Shown here piece after piece: positions 44,239 through 55,288 of a stretch of DNA of 55,288 nucleotides. Every line of letters starts with the position of its first letter. Within the stretch, counting starts at the first letter, position 1. This DNA is from Variovorax sp. N23 (lineage in GTDB: Bacteria > Pseudomonadota > Gammaproteobacteria > Burkholderiales > Burkholderiaceae_C): the NCBI RefSeq assembly GCF_025486315.1, contig NZ_JAOOPY010000024.1, forward strand, positions 1-55,288. Direction: 5' to 3'. A program made the translations under genes and the position numbers. The notes beneath the pieces were generated by a model. That model did not search any database. It saw only the letters and a program-made list of their open reading frames with translations, and had not been told where the DNA came from.

Positions 44239-45213
44239 ATGTCCTCTCTGAAGCAACTCGCCGCCTGTGCCCTGGCTGCCGTCACCCTCGTCGCCGGCCT
44301 GGTGGCGCCCGCCGCCGCGCAGGAGACCTCGGTCGCCGTCGGCATCTCCGGCTGGACCGGCTTCGCGCCGCTCACGCTCGCGAAGGAAGCCGGCATCTTC
44401 AAGAAGAACGGTCTCGACGTGACCGTCCGCAAGATCCCGCAGAAGGACCGCCACCTGGCCATCGCGTCCGGCGACATCCAGTGCGCCGCCACCACGGTCG
44501 AGACCTGGATCGTCTGGAACACCAACGGCATCGCGACCACCCAGCTCTTCAAGATGGACCAGGGCATGGGCTCCGACGGCATCGTCGCGAAGAACGCCAT
44601 CACCAAGGTCAGCGACCTCAAGGGCAAGACTATCGCCGCCTCGGCGCCGGGCACCAGCCCGCACTTCTTCCTGGCGTGGGTGCTCAAGAAGAACGGCCTG
44701 ACACTCAAGGACGTGACCGTCGTCACGCTCGAACCTTCGCCTGCGGCCACCGCCTTCGTCGCCGGCAATTCCGGCCTGGACGCCGCCGTGACCTACGAGC
44801 CCTACCTGAGCCTGGTCAACGACAAGCCCGAAGCCGGCAAGATGCTCGCCAACTCGCTGCAGTACCCGGCCGTGTTCGACACCTTCGGCTGCACGCCGAA
44901 GTTCATCAAGGAGAACCCGAAGGCCGCCAAGGCGCTGACCGAAAGCTACTTCGAGGCCCTCGACATGATCAAGGCCGACAAGATCAAGGCCTTCACCATC
45001 ATGGGCGCCGACGTGAAGCAGTCGCCCGAGCAGTTCGAGAAGTCGCAGTCCAAGATCCAGTGGGCCGACCGCGAGGCGAACATCAAGTTCTTCAACGGCG
45101 AGATCCAGGCCTTCAACAAGGAAGCGGCCGTGCTGCTGCAGGAGATCGGCGTCATCAAGACCGCGCCGACCCACATGGACGCGCTGTTCGACACCCGCTT
45201 CCTGAAGAAGTGA
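44239..45213 (+). CDS. ABC importer substrate-binding protein (NMT1/SsuA-like) of the HutC operon
   Basis: A 324-residue periplasmic binding protein with a signal peptide cleaved near AAA-Q (residue 28). ISGWTGFAPLTLAKEAGIF and DIQCAATTVETW are typical of the SsuA/TauA/NMT1 branch. It is only distantly like the binding protein at 25212. It forms one transport system with the next two genes. The ligand is unknown; histidine-related compounds are suggested by hutC in the same operon. It follows the PhyH gene after 46 bases. Confidence 0.9.
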   Translation: MSSLKQLAACALAAVTLVAGLVAPAAAQETSVAVGISGWTGFAPLTLAKEAGIFKKNGLDVTVRKIPQKDRHLAIASGDIQCAATTVETWIVWNTNGIATTQLFKMDQGMGSDGIVAKNAITKVSDLKGKTIAASAPGTSPHFFLAWVLKKNGLTLKDVTVVTLEPSPAATAFVAGNSGLDAAVTYEPYLSLVNDKPEAGKMLANSLQYPAVFDTFGCTPKFIKENPKAAKALTESYFEALDMIKADKIKAFTIMGADVKQSPEQFEKSQSKIQWADREANIKFFNGEIQAFNKEAAVLLQEIGVIKTAPTHMDALFDTRFLKK

Positions 45214-45220
45214 TCGAGCG

Positions 45221-46065
45221 ATGCAAGCTGTGCCTCTCCATGCCGCCGAGCCCGCCGTCGCGCCCGTAGCCGCGCCCGCCGGCAAGCCCCGCATGAAGCT
45301 GCTCGTGCCCGTGTCGCCGAGCCGCCGCGTGTGGCTCGGCGTGGCCTTCTTCGCCGTGTTCATCGGCTTCTGGTGGGCGATCACCGCGAGCGGCTGGGTG
45401 CCGCCGCACTTCCTCGCGTCGCCCTGGAAGACGCTGCAGGCGGGCTACGACCTGTTCGCCACGCAGAACTTCATCCACGACGTCGGCATGACGGTCTGGC
45501 GCGTGGTCGGCGGCTTCCTCATCGCGGCGGTCATCGCGGTGCCGCTGGGCATCGCGATGGGTGCGTACAAGCCGGTCGAGTCCTTCTTCGAGCCCTTCGT
45601 CTCGTTCGCGCGCTACCTGCCGGCCTCGGCCTTCATTCCGCTCTTGATTTTGTGGGTCGGCATCGGCGAGGCGCAGAAGCTGTCGGTCATCTTCCTGGGC
45701 TGCTTCTTCCAGCTCACGCTGATGATCGCGATGATCGTCGCCGGCACGCGGCGCGACCTGGTCGAGGCCGCCTACACGCTCGGCGCGAAGGACCGCGGCG
45801 TGATCCGCCGCGTGCTGCTGCCCGGCGCCGCGCCGGAGATCGCCGAGGCGCTGCGCCAGGTGCTCGGCCTGGGCTGGACCTACGTCATCGTCGCCGAGCT
45901 GATCGGCGCCTCGTCGGGCATCGGCCACATGATCACCGACAGCCAGGCGCTGATGGCCACCGAGAACATCATCGCGGGCATCGTCGTCATCGGCCTGGTC
46001 GGCCTGTGTTCCGACCTGCTGTTCAAGAAGGCCAATCAGCGCCTGTTCCCGTGGAGCCTTCTCCG

Positions 46066-46069
<4 letters not shown>
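45221..46069 (+). CDS. ABC importer permease of the HutC operon
   Basis: A 282-residue inner membrane permease with about six segments, a Pro/Ala-rich N-terminal tail and the EAA-type loop (DLVEAAYTLGAKDRGVIRRV). It begins 7 bases after the binding-protein gene, and its stop overlaps the ATPase start (ATGA). Confidence 0.92.
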
Positions 46070-46848
<779 letters not shown>

Positions 46849-46859
46849 GCCTTCCCACC

Positions 46860-47624
46860 ATGTCCTTCGCTCCCAGTCCCCGCTCCCCCGCCGCCGTGGC
46901 CACGCCTTCCGCGCTCTACCAGCAGGTGAAGGACTTCGTCGCGCGCAAGATCGCCGACGGATCCTGGAAGCCGGGCGACCGCGTGCCGTCCGAACAGGAG
47001 CTGGTCACCGAATTCGGCATGGCGCGCATGACGGTCAACCGCGCGCTGCGCGAGCTGGCCGAGCAGGGCAAGATCGTGCGCGTGGCGGGCGTCGGCTCCT
47101 TCGTGGCCGAAGAGAAGCCGCAGTCCACGCTGCTGCAGATCGCCAACATCGCCGACGAGATCCGCCAGCGCGGGCACGACCACCGTTGCGAGCTCGTCTC
47201 GCTCGCGCGCGTCGCGGCGCCGCTCGACATCGCCGCCTCGCTCGACCTGCGCACCGGCGAATCGGTCTATGCGCTGACCTGCGTGCACTTCGAGGACGGC
47301 GTCGCCGTGCAGCTCGAAGACCGCTACGTCAACCCGCGCATGGCGCCCGACTTCATCCGCCAGGACTTCACGACCTCGCTGCCGTCGGAGTACCTGGTCA
47401 AGCATGTGCCCTTCGACCAGATCGAGCATGTGGTCGACGCCATCCTGCCCACGCCCGAGCAGGCCGAGCTGTTGCAGATGCCGGCCACGCAGCCCTGCCT
47501 GATGCTCACGCGCCGCACCTGGGCGGGCGGCACGCCGGTCACGCTGGTGCGCTGCCTGCATCCGGGCACGCGCTACCGCCTGGGCAGCCGCTTCCGGGCC
47601 GACGGCGCCGTGCCGCGCGGCTGA
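46860..47624 (+). CDS. hutC: Histidine utilisation repressor HutC
   Basis: A 254-residue GntR-family repressor with an N-terminal winged helix (residues 18-85, LYQQVKDFVARKIADGSW and MARMTVNRALREL) and a C-terminal UTRA effector domain that binds urocanate in characterised HutC proteins. It is the last gene of the PhyH-importer operon, so the operon probably includes its own repressor. Three sites fitting the HutC operator pattern lie upstream of PhyH and hutH. The next gene, hutH, starts 62 bases after its stop. Confidence 0.93.
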   Translation: MSFAPSPRSPAAVATPSALYQQVKDFVARKIADGSWKPGDRVPSEQELVTEFGMARMTVNRALRELAEQGKIVRVAGVGSFVAEEKPQSTLLQIANIADEIRQRGHDHRCELVSLARVAAPLDIAASLDLRTGESVYALTCVHFEDGVAVQLEDRYVNPRMAPDFIRQDFTTSLPSEYLVKHVPFDQIEHVVDAILPTPEQAELLQMPATQPCLMLTRRTWAGGTPVTLVRCLHPGTRYRLGSRFRADGAVPRG

Positions 47625-47652
47625 GCGCTGGCGTCGGGCTTCCCGGATCTCT

Positions 47653-47681
47653 TGAACGTTCCAGCTGTATAGACAGGATTA
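47653..47681 (+). promoter_or_regulatory. hutH promoter with HutC operator inside
   Basis: A -35-like TTGAAC (47653-47658) and a -10-like GATTAG (47676-47681) flank CTGTATAGACAG (47665-47676), the exact copy of the operator at 43217. A repressor bound here would cover the spacer and -10. Confidence 0.65.
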
Positions 47682-47686
47682 GACCA

Positions 47687-49234
47687 ATGAATGCACAGAC
47701 TTTGGAATTGCACCCCGGTGCGGTGTCGCTCGCGGAACTGCGGCGCATCCATGCGGGCGGCGTCGCCCTCTCGCTCGACCCGGGCGCACGCGCTGGCATC
47801 GCGGCCGCGCAGGCCACCGTCGATCGCATCGTGGCCGAGGGCGAGGTGGTCTACGGCATCAACACCGGCTTCGGCAAGCTGGCGCAGACCACCATCCCGC
47901 ATGAACGGCTGGCCGAGCTGCAGCGCAACCTGGTGCTGTCGCACAGCGTGGGCACCGGGGCGCCGCTGGCCGATGCGGTGGTGCGCCTGGTGCTCGCAAC
48001 CAAGGCGGTGAGCCTGGCGCGCGGCCACTCGGGCGTGCGACCGCAGATCATCGATGCGCTGTTGGCGCTCCTCAACGCCGGCGTGCTGCCGCGCATTCCG
48101 TGCAAGGGCTCGGTCGGTGCCTCGGGCGACCTGGCGCCGCTGGCGCACCTGGCCTGCGTGCTGATCGGCGAGGGCGAGGCGACCTTGCCCGACGGGCGCG
48201 TGGTCGGCGGCGCCGAGGCGATGCGCGCCGTCGGCCTCGAACCCTTCGTGCTCGGCCCGAAGGAGGGCCTGGCGCTGCTCAACGGCACGCAGGTGTCGAC
48301 CGCGCTGGCGCTGGCCGGCCTGTTCGGCGCGGAGAACGTCTTCGCGGCCGGGCTGATGGCGGGCGCGCTGTCGCTCGAGGCCATCCAGGGCTCGATCAAG
48401 CCCTTCGACGCGCGCATCCATGCGGCGCGCGGCCAGCCGGGGCAGATCGCGGTGGCCGCGGCCGTGCGCACGCTGCTCGCCGGCAGCGACATCGTTCCCT
48501 CGCACGCCGACTGCGGCCGCGTGCAGGACCCGTATTCGATTCGCTGCGTGCCGCAGGTGATGGGGGCCTGCCTCGACAACCTGGCGCATGCGTCGCGCGT
48601 GCTGGTCATCGAAGCGAACGCCGCGTCGGACAACCCGCTGGTCTTCACAGACACGGGCGAAGTGATCAGCGGCGGCAACTTCCACGCCGAGCCGGTCGCC
48701 TTCGCGGCCGACATCGTTGCGCTCGCCATCAGCGAGATCGGCGCGATCTCCGAACGTCGCACCGCACTGTTGCTCGACAGCGGCCTGTCGGGCCTGCCGC
48801 CCTTCCTCGTGCGCGACGGCGGCGTCAACTCCGGCTTCATGATCGCGCAGGTCACGGCCGCAGCGCTCGCGTCGGAGAACAAGTCGCTCGCGCACCCCGC
48901 CAGCGTCGACAGCCTGCCGACCTCGGCCAACCAGGAAGACCACGTCTCGATGGCGACCTTTGCGGCGCGCCGCCTGGGCGATATGGTCGAGAACACGGCG
49001 GTCGTCGTCGGTATCGAGGCCATGGCCGCCGCGCAGGGCATCGAACTCAAGCGCGACCCGGCCGCGCCGATCAAGAGTTCGCCGCTGGTCGAGGCCGAGC
49101 TCGCCACCATCCGCACGAAGGTCGCCTTCCTCGGCAGCGACCGCTACCTCGCGCCCGACATCGACGCCATGCGGCAGTGGGCCTTGGCCGCCGACCTGCC
49201 CGACGCCCTGCTGAACCTCCTGCCCAGCCATTGA
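47687..49234 (+). CDS. hutH: Histidine ammonia-lyase
   Basis: Converts histidine to urocanate and ammonia, the first hut step. The 515-residue product has the MIO-forming Ala-Ser-Gly (residues 145-147) in KGSVGASGDLAPLAH, GINTGFGKLA near the active site, and the QDPYSIRC segment. AGGA lies 8 bases before ATG 47687, directly after the HutC operator. hutU follows after 14 bases. Confidence 0.97.
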   Translation: MNAQTLELHPGAVSLAELRRIHAGGVALSLDPGARAGIAAAQATVDRIVAEGEVVYGINTGFGKLAQTTIPHERLAELQRNLVLSHSVGTGAPLADAVVRLVLATKAVSLARGHSGVRPQIIDALLALLNAGVLPRIPCKGSVGASGDLAPLAHLACVLIGEGEATLPDGRVVGGAEAMRAVGLEPFVLGPKEGLALLNGTQVSTALALAGLFGAENVFAAGLMAGALSLEAIQGSIKPFDARIHAARGQPGQIAVAAAVRTLLAGSDIVPSHADCGRVQDPYSIRCVPQVMGACLDNLAHASRVLVIEANAASDNPLVFTDTGEVISGGNFHAEPVAFAADIVALAISEIGAISERRTALLLDSGLSGLPPFLVRDGGVNSGFMIAQVTAAALASENKSLAHPASVDSLPTSANQEDHVSMATFAARRLGDMVENTAVVVGIEAMAAAQGIELKRDPAAPIKSSPLVEAELATIRTKVAFLGSDRYLAPDIDAMRQWALAADLPDALLNLLPSH

Positions 49235-49248
49235 AAGGACCCTGCGCC

Positions 49249-50961
<1,713 letters not shown>

Positions 50962-51009
50962 AGCAGGGCGACGCGGCGCAGCGCGAAGGCCGAGAGAAAA
51001 AGCGCGTCG

Positions 51010-51028
51010 ATTCCCATGGAATGGGAAT
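51010..51028. promoter_or_regulatory. IclR-type operator candidate
   Basis: Perfect 8-bp inverted repeat ATTCCCAT-GGA-ATGGGAAT, 84 bases upstream of the IclR start. The TTCC/GGAA arms fit palindromes bound by IclR-family proteins. It is the only strong palindrome in the hutU-IclR gap. Confidence 0.6.
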
Positions 51029-51112
51029 GACGGCTTGGAAGCGTGCGCTGTGTCCAAGATACTGCGCGGTGGTTCCACCTTCGACCGCCCGCGCTGGCTG
51101 ACGACGCCCCCG

Positions 51113-51844
51113 ATGACCTCACCGACCGCCGCCCCCCACAACGACCGCGCGCTGTTCGTGCTGTCGGTGCTGGCGCAGCGCAGGGCGGGCATGACGGCCG
51201 CCGAATTGGTGCAGGCCACCGGCTTGTCGCAAAGCACGCTGTACCGCCAGATCGCCACGCTGCGCCACTGGGGCCTGGTGATGGAGTCCGACGGGCGATA
51301 TGCGCCGGGCCCGGTGAGCGTGCAGCTCGCCAGCGGTTTCGACGGCAACTCCGATCTGGTGCTGGCGGCGCGCGCCGACATGCGCACGCTGGCCGGGCAA
51401 AGCCATGAGAGCGTGGGGCTGGTCACGGTGGTGAACGACCGCGTGGTCTGCCTCGAGATGATCGACAGCGAACAATCGCTGCGCTGCTCCTTCGACCGCG
51501 GACGCAGTGTGCCGCTGCGCGACGGCGCCAGTGCCAAATGCCTGCTGGCCCACATGCCGACCGACCAGCGCGACGCATGGGTCGATGCCCTGGGTGAGAG
51601 CCCGGAGCGCCGCGCCGCGCGCATCGCCGAACTCGACGCGATCCGCGAGGCGGGCCATGCCGTGACCCACGGCGAGGTCGATGCCGGGGTATGGGGCGCG
51701 AGCGCACCGGTGCTGGCCGCGGGCCGGCGGCTGCGCGGCGCGATCACGCTCATGGCACCGCTCTCGCGTGTCGAAGGCATGGAAGCTGCATTGCGCCACA
51801 TGACCCTCGTCACGGCGGCCCGCATCTCCCGCGCCCTGCAGTAG
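51113..51844 (+). CDS. IclR-family regulator in the hut cluster
   Basis: A 243-residue IclR-family regulator with an N-terminal helix-turn-helix (MTAAELVQATGLSQSTLYRQ) and a C-terminal effector domain (SVPLRDGASAKCLLAHM). It sits between hutU and the HisJ-type transporter genes. It probably controls the downstream transporter-hutD-hutI unit, itself, or both, adding a second layer of control besides HutC. The start at 51113 matches the domain; the upstream frame is not conserved-looking. Confidence 0.88.
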   Translation: MTSPTAAPHNDRALFVLSVLAQRRAGMTAAELVQATGLSQSTLYRQIATLRHWGLVMESDGRYAPGPVSVQLASGFDGNSDLVLAARADMRTLAGQSHESVGLVTVVNDRVVCLEMIDSEQSLRCSFDRGRSVPLRDGASAKCLLAHMPTDQRDAWVDALGESPERRAARIAELDAIREAGHAVTHGEVDAGVWGASAPVLAAGRRLRGAITLMAPLSRVEGMEAALRHMTLVTAARISRALQ

Positions 51845-51909
51845 CCCGGCGTCACTTTTTTCCTGTTTTTCCCCGTTTCCTGTTTTCCAACCTACGAAAG
51901 CTCCTGACC

Positions 51910-52665
51910 ATGTACACCCGCCGCACCCTTGTCGCCGCTGCACTCGCCGGCTTGACGCTCTTCGGCTTCGCTGGTGCTGCCCACGCCCAGGGCGAGCCGT
52001 TGCGCGTCGGCACCGACGCCACCTTCCCGCCCATGGAGTTCGTCGAGAACAACAAGCGCACCGGCTTCGACATCGAACTGGTCGAGGCCATCGGCCAGGC
52101 CATGGGCCGCAAGGTCGAATGGGTCGACATCGACTTCAAGGGGCTGATCCCCGGCCTCATGTCCAAGCGCTTCGACATGGCCGTGTCGGCGATCTACATC
52201 ACCGACGAGCGCAAGAAGGTCGTCGACTTCACCGTGCCGTACTACGCGGGCGGCCTGGTCGCGATGGTCAAGGCCGACAACACCAGCATCAAATCGCCGG
52301 CCGACCTGAACGGCAAGAAGGTCAGCGTGCAGGTGGGCACCAAGTCGGTGTCGTTCGTGAAGGAGAAGTACCCGCAGGTGCAGCTGATGGAAGTCGAGAA
52401 GAACCAGGAGATGTTCAACCTGGTCGACATCGGCCGCAGTGATGCCGCCGTGACCGGCAAGCCCGCCGCCTACCAGTACGTGCGCACCCGCCCGGGCCTG
52501 AAGGTGCTCGACGAGCAGCTCACCACCGAGGAATACGGCATGGCGATCCGCAAGGACACGCCCGAGCTGACCAAGGCGGTGGACACCGCCATCGCGAAGC
52601 TGAAGGCCGACGGCACCTACGCGGCCATCGTCAAGAAGTGGTTCAGCAACACGGCGGCGAAGTGA
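51910..52665 (+). CDS. Amino acid ABC transporter substrate-binding protein (HisJ/LAO type)
   Basis: A 251-residue periplasmic binding protein of the polar amino acid family, with signal peptide MYTRRTLVAAALAGLTLFGF cleaved near AHA-Q. VGTDATFPPMEFVENNKRTGFDIEL and the DERKKVVDF segment are standard for HisJ/ArgT/GlnH-like proteins. In this context histidine or urocanate is the likely ligand (inferred). The permease gene follows after 13 bases, but no ATPase gene of this type is nearby. Confidence 0.92.
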   Translation: MYTRRTLVAAALAGLTLFGFAGAAHAQGEPLRVGTDATFPPMEFVENNKRTGFDIELVEAIGQAMGRKVEWVDIDFKGLIPGLMSKRFDMAVSAIYITDERKKVVDFTVPYYAGGLVAMVKADNTSIKSPADLNGKKVSVQVGTKSVSFVKEKYPQVQLMEVEKNQEMFNLVDIGRSDAAVTGKPAAYQYVRTRPGLKVLDEQLTTEEYGMAIRKDTPELTKAVDTAIAKLKADGTYAAIVKKWFSNTAAK

Positions 52666-52678
52666 TCCGGCGCACCTG

Positions 52679-53347
52679 ATGGATCTGGACTTCACACCGG
52701 TATGGGCCGGCTGGCCCAACCTGCTGCGCGGTGCGCTGGTCACGGTGGAGATCACCGCCTGCGCGCTGGCGCTGGGCTGCGTGCTCGGCCTGCTGGTGGG
52801 CATCGGCCGCCTGAACCCCAAGCGCCGCTGGCTCTACGGCATGTGCACCGCCTACGTGGCGGTGATCCGCGGCACGCCGCTGCTGGTGCAGCTCTTCATC
52901 CTGTTCTTCGGGCTGCCGCACTTCGGCATCCTGCTGCCGGCCTTCCTGTGCGGCGTGCTCGGGCTGGGGGTGTATTCCGGCGCCTACGTGTCGGAGATCG
53001 TGCGTGGTGCGATCCAGTCGATCGACCGCGGCCAGACGCTGGCGGCGCAGTCGCTGGGCATGACGCCGGCGGTGGCGATGCGCCAGATCGTGCTGCCGCA
53101 GGCCGTGGTGCGCATGATTCCCCCGCTGGGCAACGAGTTCATCGCGCTGATCAAGAATTCGGCCCTGGTGTCGCTGCTCACCATCCACGACGTCATGCAC
53201 GAAGGCCAGAAGATCATCAGCGTGTCGTACCGCTCGCTCGAGGTGTATCTGGCCATTGCCCTTGTTTACTTCCTGTTGACAGGCACCGTGACGCTCGTGC
53301 TGCGACATTGGGAGCGCAAACTTGGACAAGGAGGATTGCTTCGATGA
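52679..53347 (+). CDS. Amino acid ABC transporter permease (HisM/HisQ type)
   Basis: A 222-residue permease of the polar amino acid type with the family motif VIRGTPLLVQLFILFFG and an EAA-like loop (GQTLAAQSLGMTPAVAMRQI, then LPQAV). Only one permease gene is present, so the channel is probably a homodimer. The ATPase of this system is not in the window. Its stop overlaps the hutD start (ATGA), tying transporter and hut enzyme expression together. Confidence 0.92.
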   Translation: MDLDFTPVWAGWPNLLRGALVTVEITACALALGCVLGLLVGIGRLNPKRRWLYGMCTAYVAVIRGTPLLVQLFILFFGLPHFGILLPAFLCGVLGLGVYSGAYVSEIVRGAIQSIDRGQTLAAQSLGMTPAVAMRQIVLPQAVVRMIPPLGNEFIALIKNSALVSLLTIHDVMHEGQKIISVSYRSLEVYLAIALVYFLLTGTVTLVLRHWERKLGQGGLLR

Positions 53348-53940
53348 GCCTGCAGCGTTTCTCGCGTTCGGCCCTGGCGGTGACGCCGTGGAAGAACGGC
53401 GGGGGCACCACGCAGGAGGTCATCTGCTTTCCGCCCGGCGCGGGCCTGGACGACTTCGACTGGCGCGTGAGCATCGCCACCATCGCGATGGGCGGGCCCT
53501 TCTCGGTCTTCCCGGGGGTGGACCGCACGATCATGCTGCTCGAAGGCGACGGCGTGCGCCTGCAGTCGACCGACTTCGACCACCTGCTCGATGCGCCGCA
53601 CCAGCCCTTCGCCTTCGACGGCGAGGCGGCGGTCGAATGCCACCTGCTCGGCGGTCTCTCGACCGACTTCAACCTGATGGTGCGGCGCGCCCGTGGCCAG
53701 GCCACCCTGCGCGTGCTCTCCGAGATGGCGGTGCTGGACCGCAGCGCGCACGGCCTGCTGATGACGCTGGACGGGCAGTGGCGCGTTGGCGGCGGCACGC
53801 TGAAGCAGGGCCAGGGCGTCTGGTGGGCCGACGAGCCCCACACCTGGACCGTCAAGCCGGGCAGCCGCGGCGCACGCCTGGTGGTGGTGCAATGGCGGCC
53901 CGCCGATGCCGTGCCGGCCCTGGACGATCTCCACATCTGA
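53344..53940 (+). CDS. hutD: HutD family protein
   Basis: A 198-residue HutD-family protein, a cupin-like fold that accompanies hut genes. It contains TPWKNGGGTTQEVICFPPG, FDWRVSIATIAMGGPFS and FPGVDRTIMLLEG, which are typical. In Pseudomonas, HutD is thought to tune hut expression, perhaps by binding an intermediate. It is coupled to the permease gene and lies 3 bases before hutI. Confidence 0.93.
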   Translation: MSLQRFSRSALAVTPWKNGGGTTQEVICFPPGAGLDDFDWRVSIATIAMGGPFSVFPGVDRTIMLLEGDGVRLQSTDFDHLLDAPHQPFAFDGEAAVECHLLGGLSTDFNLMVRRARGQATLRVLSEMAVLDRSAHGLLMTLDGQWRVGGGTLKQGQGVWWADEPHTWTVKPGSRGARLVVVQWRPADAVPALDDLHI

Positions 53941-53943
53941 CCC

Positions 53944-55167
53944 ATGAAACCCTTCGACACCTGCCCTTCCGCCGACGGCCTCTGGAGCGGCCTGCGGCTC
54001 GCTGATGCGATGTCGGCACCGACCGTGCCGTCCGCCATCGTGGTCACGCAGGGCGTGGTCCGCTGGCTCGGGCCGCAAGCCGACGTGCCGGCCGAGTTCC
54101 ATGCACTGCCCCGGCACGACGGCGGCGACGCGCTCGTCACGCCGGGCCTGGTCGACTGCCACACGCACCTGGTCTACGGCGGCCAGCGTGCCAACGAATT
54201 CGCGATGCGCCTGGCCGGCGCGAGCTACGAAGAAGTCGCGAAGGCCGGCGGCGGCATCGTCTCCAGCGTGCGTGCCACGCGCGAGGCGAGCGAGGACGAA
54301 CTCTTCGCCAGCGCCGGCAAGCGCCTCGAATCGCTGCTGGCCGAAGGCGTCTGCGCGATCGAGATCAAGTCGGGCTACGGCCTGTCGCTGGAACACGAGC
54401 GCAAGCAACTGCGCGTGGCACGGCGCCTGGGCGCCGCCTACGGCGTGACGGTGCGCACCACCTTCCTCGGCGCGCACGCGCTGCCGCCCGAATACGCGGG
54501 CCGAAGTGGCGCGTACATCGACCTCGTGTGCGACGAGATGCTGCCCGCGCTCGCGGCCGAGGGGCTGGTCGATGCGGTCGACGTGTTCTGTGAGCGCATC
54601 GCCTTCTCGCTGGAAGAGACCGAGCGCGTCTTCCAGGCGGCGCAGCGCCTGAACCTGCCGGTCAAGCTGCATGCCGAGCAGCTGTCGGACATGGGCGGCG
54701 CGGCCCTGGGCGCACGCTACGGCGCGCTGTCGTGCGACCACATCGAACACCTGTCGCAGGCAGGCATCGATGCGATGCGCGACGCGGGCACCGTGGCCGT
54801 GCTGCTGCCGGGTGCCTTCTACACACTGCGCGACACGACGGTGCCGCCGATCGCCGCCTTGCGTGCGGCCGGCGTGCCGATGGCGGTGTCGACCGATCAC
54901 AACCCCGGCACCTCGCCGGCGCTGAGCCTGCTGCTGATGGTGAACATGGCGTGCACCCTGTTCCGCCTGACGGTGCCGGAGGCCATCGATGCGGTGACCC
55001 TGCACGCGGCGCGTGCGCTGGGGTTGCAGGCGACGCATGGGTCGATCGGCGTGGGGATGCCTGCGAACTTCGTGTTGTGGAATGTGCGGGACGTGGCGGA
55101 GTTGGCTTATTGGTTGGGGCAGCGGCCTGTGCGTTCTGTGGTGCGGCAGGGGAGGGTGGTTTTGTGA
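53944..55167 (+). CDS. hutI: Imidazolonepropionase
   Basis: Zinc or iron amidohydrolase that opens imidazolone propionate to N-formimino-glutamate, the third hut step. The 407-residue product has the metal-binding HTH at residues 73-75 (DCHTHLVYGG), IEIKSGYGLS, LHAEQLSDMGG and STDHNPGTSP, all family hallmarks. The next hut step (HutF or HutG) must lie beyond the window. The last 121 bases of the window (55168-55288) hold nothing I recognise. Confidence 0.97.
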   Translation: MKPFDTCPSADGLWSGLRLADAMSAPTVPSAIVVTQGVVRWLGPQADVPAEFHALPRHDGGDALVTPGLVDCHTHLVYGGQRANEFAMRLAGASYEEVAKAGGGIVSSVRATREASEDELFASAGKRLESLLAEGVCAIEIKSGYGLSLEHERKQLRVARRLGAAYGVTVRTTFLGAHALPPEYAGRSGAYIDLVCDEMLPALAAEGLVDAVDVFCERIAFSLEETERVFQAAQRLNLPVKLHAEQLSDMGGAALGARYGALSCDHIEHLSQAGIDAMRDAGTVAVLLPGAFYTLRDTTVPPIAALRAAGVPMAVSTDHNPGTSPALSLLLMVNMACTLFRLTVPEAIDAVTLHAARALGLQATHGSIGVGMPANFVLWNVRDVAELAYWLGQRPVRSVVRQGRVVL

Positions 55168-55288
55168 TCGCGTGCCTTTTTGAGAGCGCCCGGCAGGCGG
55201 TGCGGGCCGATCGACCCCGGTGCGCCGGCCGCTGCGCGGCTGCCCTGCGGTGCTCGCGCCATCGGCTGCGTCGCAGAACTCGCTGCGC

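Noticed and set aside
55168..55288. Possible gene end or repeat at the right edge
   Set aside because: No frame on either strand gives a recognisable protein, and the stretch is too short to judge as a repeat.

Overview
The window is about 55 kb of GC-rich bacterial chromosome, tightly packed with genes. The gene set points to Burkholderiales, most likely Comamonadaceae and close to Variovorax: a GTP-type PEP carboxykinase, a BamC-type lipoprotein, a hut cluster, many LysR regulators and many peripheral catabolic modules. This placement is inferred from protein resemblance; no rRNA or other marker lies in the window. I saw no tRNA, rRNA, CRISPR array, transposase or phage gene.

Layout. 1-6.4 kb: the start of bamC, an orphan TolC-family lipoprotein, an orphan type IV pilus secretin (pilQ), a bacteriohemerythrin, a small membrane protein, a HpcH/HpaI aldolase and an exported unknown. 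6.5-12.5 kb: an MFS transporter, an orphan ABC ATPase, and a LysR regulator divergent from a glutaryl-CoA dehydrogenase and CoA-transferase pair (glutarate module). 12-23 kb: small proteins, a DUF1127 protein, a LysR regulator, a coupled M14 peptidase and alpha/beta hydrolase pair, a MocR-type regulator, an NlpD-like lipoprotein, glutaminase, an ArsB/SLC13-type permease and an EamA exporter. 23-29.9 kb: a LysR regulator divergent from an apparent operon of an arylsulfotransferase-like protein, a complete SsuABC/TauABC-like importer and an isopenicillin-N-synthase-like oxygenase, followed by an XRE-cupin regulator coupled to a GNAT acetyltransferase. 30-43 kb: flavin reductase, SpmA/SpmB-like membrane protein, phosphoesterase, LysR, pckG, threonine dehydratase, a tandem AAA ATPase, recQ and an unknown gene.

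43.3-55.2 kb is a histidine-utilisation region. A PhyH-family oxygenase, a second SsuABC/TauABC-like importer and hutC form one apparent operon. hutH-hutU, an IclR regulator, a HisJ-type binding protein with permease, hutD and hutI follow. Identical 12-bp palindromes matching the HutC-family operator pattern lie before the oxygenase and before hutH, and a third related site lies just before the oxygenase start. This suggests that HutC controls the oxygenase-transporter unit together with histidine breakdown.

The two most interesting systems pair an SsuABC/TauABC-like importer with an Fe(II)/2-oxoglutarate oxygenase: the arylsulfotransferase cluster at 24-28.7 kb and the HutC-linked cluster at 43.3-47.6 kb. 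Their substrates cannot be read from the sequence. Several regulatory palindromes, a shared promoter-like motif before two small genes, and a repeat-hairpin-repeat element upstream of pckG are also recorded.
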